Below, one piece after another: positions 1 to 6,887 of a stretch of 8,035 nucleotides of DNA. This stretch comes from an uncultured Oscillospiraceae bacterium (GTDB taxonomy: Bacteria; Bacillota_A; Clostridia; Oscillospirales; Oscillospiraceae): contig CANRMG010000081.1 of NCBI GenBank assembly GCA_947631675.1, forward strand, positions 1-8,035, written 5' to 3'. The notes beneath the pieces are model-generated. The model did no database searches and was not told where the DNA came from. It was given only the letters and a program-made list of their open reading frames with translations. A program made the translations under genes and the position numbers. The first letter of the stretch is position 1. Each line of letters begins with the position of its first letter.

Positions 1-282
1 GGCCGGCCCTTCCTGTGCTGGCATAGCGCGGCACAGCCCGACAGTACACCTGCGCACCGTTTCGCTTCGCTCAACAACGTGCCAAGCAGGCGCACTGCCG
101 GTTCTGTCCGCGCGTCGGGCTGGTGAGGGCCGCCCGCCGACGGCGTTCCAAGGAGGCAGCGTCTCCGAGCAAATATTGCTGAGCGAAGCGAAGACGTTTG
201 CCGGAGATGCTGTCGACGCAGGGAGCGCCTTTGCCAACGCCGGCATAGACGGGCAAACAATTATCGATCGGGGGAGATTAAG
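1..282. other. Structured intergenic region rich in inverted repeats, no clear gene
   Basis: No convincing gene is seen before the first tail gene. The stretch is dense with potential hairpins: 13-20 with 29-36 (8 bp, one wobble), 79-82 with 92-95, 113-118 with 137-142, 152-157 with 161-166 (loop AGC), and 199-204 with 240-245. A longer helix of TTCGCTTCGCTCA (61-73) pairs perfectly with 180-192 and would enclose several of the smaller hairpins. One + frame is open from base 2 to a stop near 310. It lacks an ATG, its codon third positions look less G/C-biased than the neighbouring genes, and it would run into the next gene, so I do not call it. The major tail protein gene normally precedes a tail chaperone gene and probably lies further left. 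A dispersed intergenic repeat or a structured mRNA element both fit. Confidence 0.5.
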
Positions 283-711
283 ATGGCAGATGTATCCAAA
301 CTCCGGGTAGAGACCGGAGCCGTAACGGTGGAGGTGGAGGACGAGCGGGGCCAGGTCATCGGCCGGTTCGACTTCAACCCCGCCGACTCCAATATTCTCA
401 AGCGCTACAGCGCGGTGGTGGATTTCTTCAGCGGCATCAGCTTTGACGAGGCCATGCCGGAGGAGGAGCAGATCGCCGCCATGAATAAGCTGGCCGACGA
501 CATCGCCGGCCAGTTCGACTACCTGCTTGGGTACAGCGTGTCCGAGGGGATCTTTGACCGCTGCGGGCCCCTCACCGTCACGAAAAACGGCGACTTCTTC
601 TTTGAGCAGGTGCTGGAGGGCGTGGGATCGCTCATCGAGAGCGTCACGAAAAAGCGCCTGGATAAAAAACTGGCCAAGATCAAAAAGGCCACGGCGAAAT
701 ACGATAAATGA
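283..711 (+). CDS. Putative phage tail assembly chaperone (142 aa)
   Basis: This small soluble protein is probably the tail assembly chaperone that coats the tape measure protein during tail building. The evidence is its position (immediately upstream of a Gp15-family gene and the tape measure gene), its size, and its composition. It starts with a beta-rich segment (residues 1-35, ending in a GRFDFNPADS-like stretch), then becomes helical and acidic, and ends in a lysine-rich tail (residues 120-142). It resembles the pattern I remember for DUF6673-type phage proteins, but I cannot confirm the family. GGGGAG at 270-275 is a good ribosome site 7 bases before the ATG. The stop overlaps the next start by four bases (ATGA). 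Lambda-like chaperone genes often use a -1 frameshift to make a longer product. Here a TAA at 705-707 closes that frame just before the next ATG, so no such fusion is expected. Confidence 0.65.
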   Translation: MADVSKLRVETGAVTVEVEDERGQVIGRFDFNPADSNILKRYSAVVDFFSGISFDEAMPEEEQIAAMNKLADDIAGQFDYLLGYSVSEGIFDRCGPLTVTKNGDFFFEQVLEGVGSLIESVTKKRLDKKLAKIKKATAKYDK

Positions 712-1271
712 GCCCCTATGAGCTGTCCACATCCCTCCGGGTGGGGGATGTGGACTATCCCATCCGAACGGATTTTCGGGATATTCTTTATCTTTTGCAG
801 ATATTTTCGGATCCGCAGTACGAGGCTGACGAGAAGGCGGCCATAGCCCTGCGGGTGGTGTATGAGACGTGGCGGGACATCCCGCCGGAGCGGTATGAAG
901 AGGCGCTGGAACAGGCGGCGGCGTTCATAGACGGCGGGCTGCCCGGCGGGAATGGCCGCAAGGAGCCTCGGACCATGGACTGGGGGCAGGACGCGGGACT
1001 GATCCTGCCGGCGGTGAACAGGGTGCTGGGCGGCGAGGCGCGGGCCATGCCCTACCTGCACTGGTGGACGTTCCTGGGTGCCTATATGGAGATCGGGGAG
1101 AGCCTGTTCTCCACAGTCCTGGGCATACGGCGCAAATGGGCCAAGGGCCAGAAGCTGGAGAAGTGGGAACAGGAGTTTTATAAGGCGAACAGGGCCATGG
1201 TGGAGCTGCGCCGGCCAGAGACGGCGGAGGACCGGGCACGGCGGGAGGCCCTCAGGGAGCTGTTCGTATAG
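708..1271 (+). CDS. Bacteriophage Gp15-family protein (187 aa)
   Basis: This matches the Phage_Gp15 family, found between the tail chaperone and tape measure genes of Firmicute siphoviruses and thought to be the second, longer tail assembly chaperone. Visible hallmarks are the N-terminal VGDVDYPIRTDFRDIL stretch (residues about 12-27), a helical middle, and the family's aromatic motif YLHWWTF at residues 116-122. It ends in a basic and acidic helix with many Arg and Glu. Length is usual for the family. The start codon overlaps the preceding stop (ATGA) and has no clear Shine-Dalgarno sequence, so it is probably translated by coupling to the upstream gene. The role is inferred from family and synteny. 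Confidence 0.85.
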   Translation: MSPYELSTSLRVGDVDYPIRTDFRDILYLLQIFSDPQYEADEKAAIALRVVYETWRDIPPERYEEALEQAAAFIDGGLPGGNGRKEPRTMDWGQDAGLILPAVNRVLGGEARAMPYLHWWTFLGAYMEIGESLFSTVLGIRRKWAKGQKLEKWEQEFYKANRAMVELRRPETAEDRARREALRELFV

Positions 1272-1288
1272 AGGAAAGGTGAGGTGTG

Positions 1289-3373
1289 ATGGCGCAGAAG
1301 AAGGCGGTCATCCGCTGCGAGATAGACACCCGGGGCATTGAAGCGGCCCGCAGGGAGATCGAGGCCTACGGCGAGGCCTGCCGGGGCGCGGCGGACAAGC
1401 TGAAGAGCATGGGCCACACCATGGCCCTGCTGCGGCAGGAGGACGACGCGGCGGGCCAGAGCGTGCGGGCGCTGCAGGCGTCCCTGGGGGGACTGCGGGA
1501 CGCACTGGCGGCGGCGTTCGTGCCGGTGCTGACCGCGGTGGCGCCGCTGGCGGCGGCATTGTGCGACATTCTGGCCAGGGTGATCAATATGGTCGCGCTG
1601 TTTTTCGCCGTACTGGGCGGCGCCAGCTCCTATAAGCGGCTGGTGGTGGGCCAGAACAATTATAACAAGAGCATAAAGGCCGGGTCCAAAGCGGCGGGGA
1701 AGCTGGTAAACAACCTGTCGGGGCTGGACGAGCTGAACCTGTGGAAGACCGCCTCCGGCGGCAGTGGCGGGGGAGGCGGCTCCGGCGGCGGGGACCTGGA
1801 GGAGTACTTCGAGGACGTGCCCATCGAGAACGTCGAGGCGATACGGACCCTCCTCAGCGATATTCTCTGGTACGCCGGGGCCATCGGCGCGGCGCTGGCC
1901 ACATGGAAGATCGCCCGGCGGTTCGGCGCGGATATGAAGACCGCCCTGGGGCTGAGCCTTGCCATCGGCGGGGCGGTGCTGGCGGTGAAGGGCTATCTGG
2001 ATGCCTGGACAAACGGCATCGGGCTCAAAAATATACTCACCCTGCTGGGCGGCATCGCAACGGCGGCCACGGGAGCGCTCATGGCGTTCGGGCCCAAGGG
2101 CGTGGCGGTGACGCTGGCCATAGGCGGCATCGGCTCGGTGGTGCTGGCCCTGCGGGACTGGAAGCGCAGCGGGGAGCTGACTGCCGAGGCCATGCGAACG
2201 CTCCAGACGGGGATATTGGAAATCGGGGCGGCCATCAGCCTGTTCACCGGCTCCTGGGCGCCGGCCTTCATAGCCGGGGCGGGGGCCATGTTCGTGGGGG
2301 CTATGAAACGGGCCCACGATATGCCCGACGAGGTGAACGAGGCGTTCCAGGCCACGGACAATGAGGCCGCGGCGGGCGCTTTCGCCGTGGGAAAGACCAT
2401 CCGGGAGAACTGGGACAAGATCAAAGCCTGGACCGGGGAGAAATGGGAGGCCATCAAAAATACCATCTCCGAAAAGGCGACGGCGCTGAAGGAGAAGGCC
2501 GTGACCATATTCACCACCATCCGGGACAGGATCAAGGAGAAGGCGGAGCAGGCAAAGGAACAGGTGCTGACCCGGTTCCAGCAGATCAAAAGCGGCATCG
2601 TGGAGAAGCTCACCGCTGCAAAGGAGCGGGCTGCGTCCCTCTTTGAGAGCATGCGCTCCACCATCCAGCAAAAGGTGGAAGCTGCCAAGGAGAAGGTGGC
2701 CGGTGTGTTTGAGTCCATACGCTCCACCATCCAGAACAAGCTGGAGAGCGCCAAAAAGAAGGTGGAGGAGGTCATCGAGAAGATCAAGGGCTGCTTTAAT
2801 TTCAGCTGGAGCCTGCCGAAGCTGAAGCTGCCCCACCTGTCGGTCACGGGCAAGTTCTCCCTGAGCCCGCCGTCGGTGCCCCATTTCAGCATACAGTGGT
2901 ATGCCAGAGGCGGCATCGTGGACGGGGCCACGCTCTTTGGGGCGGGAGAGGCCGGCCGGGAGGCCATCGTGCCCCTGGAACGGCATACGGAGTGGATCGA
3001 CGCGGTGGCCGTGAGGCTGGCCGGGATCATGGGTCAGGGGAAAATCGCCAGGGCCCTGGAGGAGATCGCGGACAGGCTGGGCCGGATACCGGCTGCGCTG
3101 GAGGGGCTGGCCATGCCCATGCCGGCAATGGCGTCGGGAACGGTGATACCGCCCCAAGCGGAGCGGGCCAGCGCGGAGAGCCGCGGCATAGCGGAAGCGG
3201 CCCGGGCCCTGGGACAGCTGCTGGGCGGCGGCCCGGCCGGCATGGGCCAGGGCGAGAGCACCTATACCTTCATCGGCCAGCTGGACGGGAAGGTGCTGTT
3301 CCAGAAGGTGCTCAGCCTGGGCCAGGCGCAGCGGCTGAAAACAGGGAAGAATCCCTTCATGCTGGGAGGCTGA
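1289..3373 (+). CDS. Phage tail tape measure protein (694 aa)
   Basis: This is the tape measure protein that fills the tail tube, sets tail length and is ejected with the DNA. The N-terminus (residues 1-70) is charged and helical. Long hydrophobic segments lie near residues 72-111, 196-237, 248-288 and 307-339, with a glycine/serine-only linker at 156-168. Residues 387-496 form five tandem 22-residue repeats of the [20 protein letters not shown] type. The C-terminus has the typical tape measure motif [20 protein letters not shown] followed by AIVPLE (about 539-564). By the usual 0.15 nm per residue the tail would be about 100 nm. A GTG lies one codon upstream at 1286. I chose the ATG at 1289 because AAAGG (1275-1279) is then 9 bases away. 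Long antisense open frames over this gene are by-products of its GC-rich codon pattern. Confidence 0.92.
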   Translation: MAQKKAVIRCEIDTRGIEAARREIEAYGEACRGAADKLKSMGHTMALLRQEDDAAGQSVRALQASLGGLRDALAAAFVPVLTAVAPLAAALCDILARVINMVALFFAVLGGASSYKRLVVGQNNYNKSIKAGSKAAGKLVNNLSGLDELNLWKTASGGSGGGGGSGGGDLEEYFEDVPIENVEAIRTLLSDILWYAGAIGAALATWKIARRFGADMKTALGLSLAIGGAVLAVKGYLDAWTNGIGLKNILTLLGGIATAATGALMAFGPKGVAVTLAIGGIGSVVLALRDWKRSGELTAEAMRTLQTGILEIGAAISLFTGSWAPAFIAGAGAMFVGAMKRAHDMPDEVNEAFQATDNEAAAGAFAVGKTIRENWDKIKAWTGEKWEAIKNTISEKATALKEKAVTIFTTIRDRIKEKAEQAKEQVLTRFQQIKSGIVEKLTAAKERAASLFESMRSTIQQKVEAAKEKVAGVFESIRSTIQNKLESAKKKVEEVIEKIKGCFNFSWSLPKLKLPHLSVTGKFSLSPPSVPHFSIQWYARGGIVDGATLFGAGEAGREAIVPLERHTEWIDAVAVRLAGIMGQGKIARALEEIADRLGRIPAALEGLAMPMPAMASGTVIPPQAERASAESRGIAEAARALGQLLGGGPAGMGQGESTYTFIGQLDGKVLFQKVLSLGQAQRLKTGKNPFMLGG

Positions 3374-3376
3374 GTT

Positions 3377-3754
3377 ATGGCGCAGGAATATATCAGGCTG
3401 AACGGCACGGTCATCCGCCAGCCCGACGAGGGGCTGGGATACGACTTCGAGACCACCTACACGGAGGATTCCACCCGGATGCTGGATGGGTCGCTGTACG
3501 CCAGCGCCATGTTCACGGTGGAGTCCTTCTCCTACACGGCCACGTGGCTCACCCAGGAGGAGATGAGCACGATCCTCCAGATCGTGGCCCTGGGGAAGCC
3601 CTTCACGCTGCGGTACCTTTCGCCGTACTACGGCACCTGGCGGGAGGGGCGGTTCTACGTGGGCAAGGGCTCATTGTCCGTGGGCCGATGGAACGAGGCG
3701 GAGGAGCGGTACGAGAGCCTGAGCTTCAACATGATAGGGATGGACCCCATATGA
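3377..3754 (+). CDS. DUF6711-like small phage tail protein (125 aa)
   Basis: A small beta-rich protein directly after the tape measure gene, where siphoviruses encode the distal tail protein or similar baseplate parts. The pattern agrees with my memory of DUF6711 proteins: an N-terminal strand with LNGTVIRQPD, a central segment about measuring or fitting into a bilayer of strands (residues 35-60), and the late motif REGRFYVGKGSLSVG (about 94-108) ending in a short strand SFNMIGMD. It has no signal peptide or membrane segment. GGGAGG (3364-3369) sits 7 bases before the ATG, and the gene starts 3 bases after the tape measure stop. Its exact place in the tail is not shown by the sequence; a minor or distal tail role is an inference from position. 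Confidence 0.65.
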   Translation: MAQEYIRLNGTVIRQPDEGLGYDFETTYTEDSTRMLDGSLYASAMFTVESFSYTATWLTQEEMSTILQIVALGKPFTLRYLSPYYGTWREGRFYVGKGSLSVGRWNEAEERYESLSFNMIGMDPI

Positions 3755-4386
3755 AGATAGTATCAGACCGGGAATATATGGTGGACGTGGCCGGAGTGAC
3801 CTACGGCATGGACCGGATCGAGAGCGCCGAGCTCGATCAGGCGATCTTTGACGCGCCGGGGATAGGGAACACCGCCTGCGCCTCGTTCACCATGACGTTC
3901 CTGCCTATCCAGGCGCCGCCCCGCATGGCCCAGGTCCTGGCTTACGCCAGGGACGTTGGGGAGACGGACTGGGTGCCTCTGGGCGTGTTCTGGGTGGATC
4001 AGCGGGTGGAGCAGGACGGGAAGATGACCGTCACCTGCTACGATGTGATGCTGAAAGCGGAGCGGACCTGGACGCCCGCCGATGAGGACGCCTTTCCCAT
4101 GACCATGGAGCGGGCCTCCCAGGTCATCGCGGCGGCCATGGGCACGGAGCTGGACGAGCGGTGCGCCTTCAACAGCTCTTACACGGTGGACTACCCGGCG
4201 GGGATATACACCATGCGGGAGGTGCTGGGATACATCGCGGCGGCCCACGGGGGCAACTGGATCGTGACGGCGGCGGGGAAGCTGCTGCTCATACCCCTGT
4301 TTGGGTCCATGCCGCCGGAGACCCACTATCTCATCGAGGAAGAGGGGGACGCCATCGTCATGGGAGGCGTGAGGATACTGATATGA
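3751..4386 (+). CDS. Tail hub protein, N-terminal part (211 aa)
   Basis: This looks like the N-terminal domain of a siphovirus tail hub or tail-associated protein (gp27-like fold). Supporting stretches are an early strand-rich part with SFTMTFLPIQAPPRMAQVLA (residues about 49-68), the WVPLGVFWVDQR motif (about 75-86), the strand/turn KMTVTCYDVMLKAER (about 91-105) and the TMREVLGYIAAAHGGNW segment (about 151-167). The same order occurs in larger one-piece hub proteins of gut Clostridia phages, as I remember them. The frame continues open to the left across the tape measure gene, but that part is not real: the ATG at 3751 overlaps the preceding stop as ATGA. The ribosome site is weak (AGGGA at 3736-3740), so coupling is likely. 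The gene ends in another ATGA overlap with the gene carrying the rest of the hub. Confidence 0.7.
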   Translation: MKIVSDREYMVDVAGVTYGMDRIESAELDQAIFDAPGIGNTACASFTMTFLPIQAPPRMAQVLAYARDVGETDWVPLGVFWVDQRVEQDGKMTVTCYDVMLKAERTWTPADEDAFPMTMERASQVIAAAMGTELDERCAFNSSYTVDYPAGIYTMREVLGYIAAAHGGNWIVTAAGKLLLIPLFGSMPPETHYLIEEEGDAIVMGGVRILI

Positions 4387-5846
4387 ACGGGAAACAGTAC
4401 ATCGGGCGGCGGGTGAGCCGCTATGAGAGCTACGGGCAGACCCGGGCGGTGGACGGCATCGCCCTGGTGGTGGATGAGGAGCACGAGTACCGGGCGGGGG
4501 ATATGACCGGGTACATGATGGAGATCGACTGTCCCTACGGGACCCAGGCCATGGCGGACGCGCTGCTGACGCAGCTGGGCGGCAGGAGCTACCCCGGCTA
4601 CACAGCGGAGAACGCGGTGATGGACCCGGCGGCGGAGCTGGGGGACGGCGTGACCGTGAAGGGCACGTATTCTCTTCTGGCCAGCCGGCAGATGACGCTG
4701 GGGTCCGGGCACCTGGGGCAGATCTCCGCGCCGACGGAGGGTGAAATGGACCATGAGTACGCCGTGGAGGAGCCCACCATGCGCCAGATCGAGCGGAAGC
4801 TGGCCCAGGCGCGCAGCTATATCGAAAAGACCAGCGAGGAGATAAAGATCGGCGTCGAGGGCATGCAGGGCGACGTGGCTGAAATGAAGGTTACATTGGG
4901 CAGTATATCCAGCACCGTGAGCGGTTACGACGGGCGGCTCAGCGTCGTGGAGCAGACGGCGACCAGCCTTTCCAGCACGGTGAGCGGCCTGGAAGGCCGG
5001 GTCAGCCGGATAGAACAGACCGAGAACGACATCACTTTGAGCGTCACCGGCTCCCTGGGCGGGACGGCGTACATCAGGCTGTCCAACGGCAGCGGCGGCA
5101 GCATAGATATGTCCGACGTGCGGCAGTCCTTTGCCGACGACGACACAGACGTGACCATTTCAGGCGGCACGCTTACATTCAACGGCGGCGGTATCACCTT
5201 CAACAGCAACACGCTCGTGTGCAACAGCGACAATCTCACGATAGACCGGTATGGCAACCTGACCGCGCGGAGAGCGCATTTTATAGGCGGCGCGTGGTGT
5301 GAGGGGACTATGTCGGCGCAGGATATAATTCTTGGAACAGGGACCGGCTCTGTAAGTTCATACACGCTGTATGGCGGCCTTGAATTTGAGCAGGATGTGC
5401 CTCTGGTCTACGCCAGCAAAGCGGATTATCTTTTCAGCGGCAAGCCCTGCGCCGTGCTTGGGTATGAGTGCAACGTGGCCATCAACTGCGGGAACGACTA
5501 CACCATCAAGATGACCAAATCCCCCGTGTATGGCTCCGACCGGGACATAAAGAAGGACATAGCGCAGATGGACGAGAAGTTCACCCGTCTCGTGGACGAG
5601 ATGTCGCCGGTCGTATTCAGATACCGGGGAGAATCTGAGGACAAGCCTTTGCACAGCGGCTACGTCGCGCAGGAGATGGAGGCTGCCATGGAAAGGGCCG
5701 GTATGACGAGAGCGGACGTGGCGGCGCTGGACGGACAGGACGGCACGGGAAACATGAGCATAGGTTATGCAGAGATCGTCCCGATGCTCCATCTGAAAAT
5801 AAAACAGCTGGAGCGGCGGATAAAGGCATTGGAGGGCGCGGTATGA
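4383..5846 (+). CDS. Tail hub/tip protein with C-terminal Peptidase_S74 chaperone (487 aa)
   Basis: This long tail-tip protein combines several parts. Residues 1-120 look like the continuation of the hub in the preceding gene (RRVSRYESYG, CPYGTQAMADAL, DPAAELGDGVTV). Residues about 131-215 are a helical coiled-coil region with two related blocks (SISSTVSGYDGRLSVVEQT and SLSSTVSGLEGRVSRIEQT). Residues about 220-380 are glycine- and strand-rich, as in a trimeric fibre. Residues 385-487 are an intramolecular chaperone of the Peptidase_S74 family. Its SDRDIKKDI motif gives Ser385 and Lys390, the same Ser-(5)-Lys spacing as the catalytic pair of the K1F endosialidase chaperone. It ends in a helix LHLKIKQLERRIKALE. 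The predicted cut before Ser385 would release a 103-residue chaperone after trimer folding. GAGGA (4371-4375) is 7 bases before the ATG, which overlaps the preceding stop. An open frame extends left but is not coding. Confidence 0.85.
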   Translation: MNGKQYIGRRVSRYESYGQTRAVDGIALVVDEEHEYRAGDMTGYMMEIDCPYGTQAMADALLTQLGGRSYPGYTAENAVMDPAAELGDGVTVKGTYSLLASRQMTLGSGHLGQISAPTEGEMDHEYAVEEPTMRQIERKLAQARSYIEKTSEEIKIGVEGMQGDVAEMKVTLGSISSTVSGYDGRLSVVEQTATSLSSTVSGLEGRVSRIEQTENDITLSVTGSLGGTAYIRLSNGSGGSIDMSDVRQSFADDDTDVTISGGTLTFNGGGITFNSNTLVCNSDNLTIDRYGNLTARRAHFIGGAWCEGTMSAQDIILGTGTGSVSSYTLYGGLEFEQDVPLVYASKADYLFSGKPCAVLGYECNVAINCGNDYTIKMTKSPVYGSDRDIKKDIAQMDEKFTRLVDEMSPVVFRYRGESEDKPLHSGYVAQEMEAAMERAGMTRADVAALDGQDGTGNMSIGYAEIVPMLHLKIKQLERRIKALEGAV

Positions 5847-6052
5847 GCGAGAGGAAGGACAGAGCCGGCTGCGAGGGCTGCCGTTACTGCATGCCGATCT
5901 ACATCGGCGACGGGGACGAGCTGCTCAGCTGCTGCGTATATATCCTGCGCACAGGGCGCAAAAGACCATGCAAGCCCGGCGCGGCGTGCACGGTATACGA
6001 AGGTGCGTCAATGGATGAAAATTCGTCTTACAGGCGCGTAAACGTGTGGTAA
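5843..6052 (+). CDS. Small cysteine-rich phage protein (69 aa)
   Basis: I do not recognise a named function. The protein has seven cysteines at residues 10, 13, 16, 30, 31, 43 and 49, in the order CxxCxxC, CC, then RPCKPGAAC, followed by TVYE. The ILRTGRKRPCKPG stretch resembles small proteins I remember from Clostridia prophages, where this C-terminal RPCxPGxxC pattern recurs. The spacing could bind a metal such as zinc, but this is inference. It has no signal peptide and no membrane helix. GGAGGG (5831-5836) lies 6 bases before the ATG, and the start overlaps the stop of the S74 gene (ATGA), so it belongs to the late operon and sits between tail tip and holin. Confidence 0.75.
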   Translation: MSERKDRAGCEGCRYCMPIYIGDGDELLSCCVYILRTGRKRPCKPGAACTVYEGASMDENSSYRRVNVW

Positions 6053-6120
6053 TGGAAAAATATGCGCAATAAACACATAAAAATTCGGCGTTATGTAATA
6101 TACGAGAAAGGGTGAATAAA

Positions 6121-6546
6121 ATGAAAACAAGGGTCTGCACCGCTGTGGGCGCCGTGGGCGCGGCGATCACGGCCTGTTTCGGCGGGTGGGACGCGGCGGT
6201 CATCACGCTTTTGGCCTTCATGGCCATCGATTACATCACGGGCCTCATCGTGGCGGGGGTGTTCCACGCCTCCGGCAAGTCCGAGGGCGGGGCGCTGGAA
6301 TCCCGGGCGGGCTTCAAGGGCCTGTGCCGCAAGGGGATGATCATCCTGTTCGTATTCATCGCCTGCCGCCTGGACATCCTGCTGGGCACCAGCTACATCC
6401 GGGACGGCGTGGTGATCGGCTTCGGGGCCAACGAGCTGATCTCCATCGTGGAAAACGCCGGTCTGATGGGCCTTCCGCTGCCGTCGGTCATCACAGACGC
6501 CGTGGACATCCTGTGCACGCGGGCGGGCCATGAACGGCGGGATTAA
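6121..6546 (+). CDS. Phage holin, TcdE/Phage_holin_4 type (141 aa)
   Basis: This is a holin of the toxin-secretion/phage-lysis family. It forms membrane lesions that end the infection cycle and let a muralytic enzyme reach the wall. Visible features are hydrophobic segments at about 8-20, 25-48 (ending in the typical DYITG at 37-41 and LIVAGVF) and 72-89, then the conserved NELISIVENAGLMGLPLP stretch (104-121). Length is usual. A GTG at 6112 is possible, but AGAAAGGGTG (6105-6114) fits the ATG at 6121 with a 6-base gap and would touch the GTG, so 6121 is preferred. A 68-base AT-rich gap separates it from the cysteine-rich gene. No endolysin gene follows. Confidence 0.92.
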   Translation: MKTRVCTAVGAVGAAITACFGGWDAAVITLLAFMAIDYITGLIVAGVFHASGKSEGGALESRAGFKGLCRKGMIILFVFIACRLDILLGTSYIRDGVVIGFGANELISIVENAGLMGLPLPSVITDAVDILCTRAGHERRD

Positions 6547-6567
6547 AACAAACTGCACAAAATCTTC

Positions 6568-6596
6568 TTGACAACGGCGGGAATAACTTCTATAAT
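6568..6596 (+). promoter_or_regulatory. Consensus sigma-A promoter for a small RNA
   Basis: TTGACA (6568-6573) and TATAAT (6591-6596) are both perfect and are separated by exactly 17 bases. The expected start of transcription is near 6603-6605. The promoter lies just after the holin stop and points rightward to a terminator 94 bases downstream, so its product is probably a short RNA rather than an mRNA. Confidence 0.85.
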
Positions 6597-6602
6597 TGAC
6601 GC

Positions 6603-6725
6603 AAGTATACAGAGCGGAGGCGGCTGAAGCCGTAGCTGCTTTCGATGAATGCAGACCCCGTTTTGTCAATGTCTCCTCCACCGCGGCGAATACGCCCCCG
6701 ACTTCATGTCGGGGGCGTATTTTTT
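6603..6725 (+). ncRNA. Candidate small RNA of about 120 nt
   Basis: The segment runs from the predicted start of a perfect promoter to a strong intrinsic terminator. It contains no good reading frame with a ribosome site. It can fold: GGAGG (6616-6620) pairs with CCTCC (6675-6679) and closes two inner hairpins, CGGC/GCCG with loop TGAA (6621-6632) and CTGC-T-TTC/GAA-T-GCAG (6636-6654). The terminator hairpin is the third. The CUCCUCC segment could pair with ribosome binding sites in other mRNAs, and in the closed fold it is hidden. I do not recognise a known RNA family. It could instead be a leader that terminates before the recombinase gene, which starts 163 bases further on. Late-operon readthrough from the holin would also end here. 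Confidence 0.6.
6690..6725 (+). terminator. Strong Rho-independent terminator
   Basis: A perfect stem of 13 bp (6690-6702 with 6708-6720) with core CGCCCCCGAC, a 5-base loop TTCAT and a run of Ts to 6725. It works rightward, as the left flank lacks a T-run for the other strand. It ends the small RNA and probably the late operon. Confidence 0.92.
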
Positions 6726-6740
6726 GCGCCGTTTTTCGGA

Positions 6741-6823
6741 TATGCATGAAATATTCATGATTTACCGGGAAATACGGCGAAATATGCACATATATCCTAA
6801 ATAAATGGATAGTTATGCACATA
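6741..6823. repeat. Three related TATGCA motifs and an inverted repeat
   Basis: In the AT-rich gap before the recombinase, TATGCATGAA lies at 6741-6750, and an exact pair of TATGCACATA lies at 6783-6792 and 6814-6823. The starts are 42 and 31 bases apart, close to four and three helical turns, so the motifs face the same side of the DNA. CATGAA/TTCATG form an inverted repeat at 6745-6759 with a 3-base centre. Such sites could bind the recombinase or a regulator. I see no convincing promoter for the recombinase in this gap. Confidence 0.45.
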
Positions 6824-6887
6824 ATGGGCGCCATTTTTGCCCAAACTATAGCTCTGCATAAAAATACATCAAGGAGGACGACTGACC

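Noticed and set aside
2..310. Open + frame from the window edge into the first gene
   Set aside because: No ATG, codon use less biased than neighbours, overlap with a well-placed gene start, and the DNA is explained better by hairpins. It cannot be fully excluded without the sequence to the left.
660..711. Programmed -1 frameshift joining the tail chaperone and Gp15-family gene
   Set aside because: No canonical slippery heptamer, and TAA at 705-707 in the -1 frame stops reading just before the next ATG.
1178..3157. Long minus-strand open frame (659 codons) opposite the tape measure gene
   Set aside because: It lies fully opposite a gene with clear protein motifs, its translation is a low-complexity run of Arg, Gly, His and Leu, and such frames arise from G/C-rich third positions.
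2896..4386. Open frame of 496 codons on the + strand covering the end of the tape measure gene and the hub gene
   Set aside because: Only the part from 3751 looks like protein; the left part is the tape measure and DUF6711-like genes read out of frame.
6645..6752. Short frame of 34 codons inside the small RNA
   Set aside because: The only GGAGG is 24 bases upstream and it reads through the terminator stem, so translation is unlikely.
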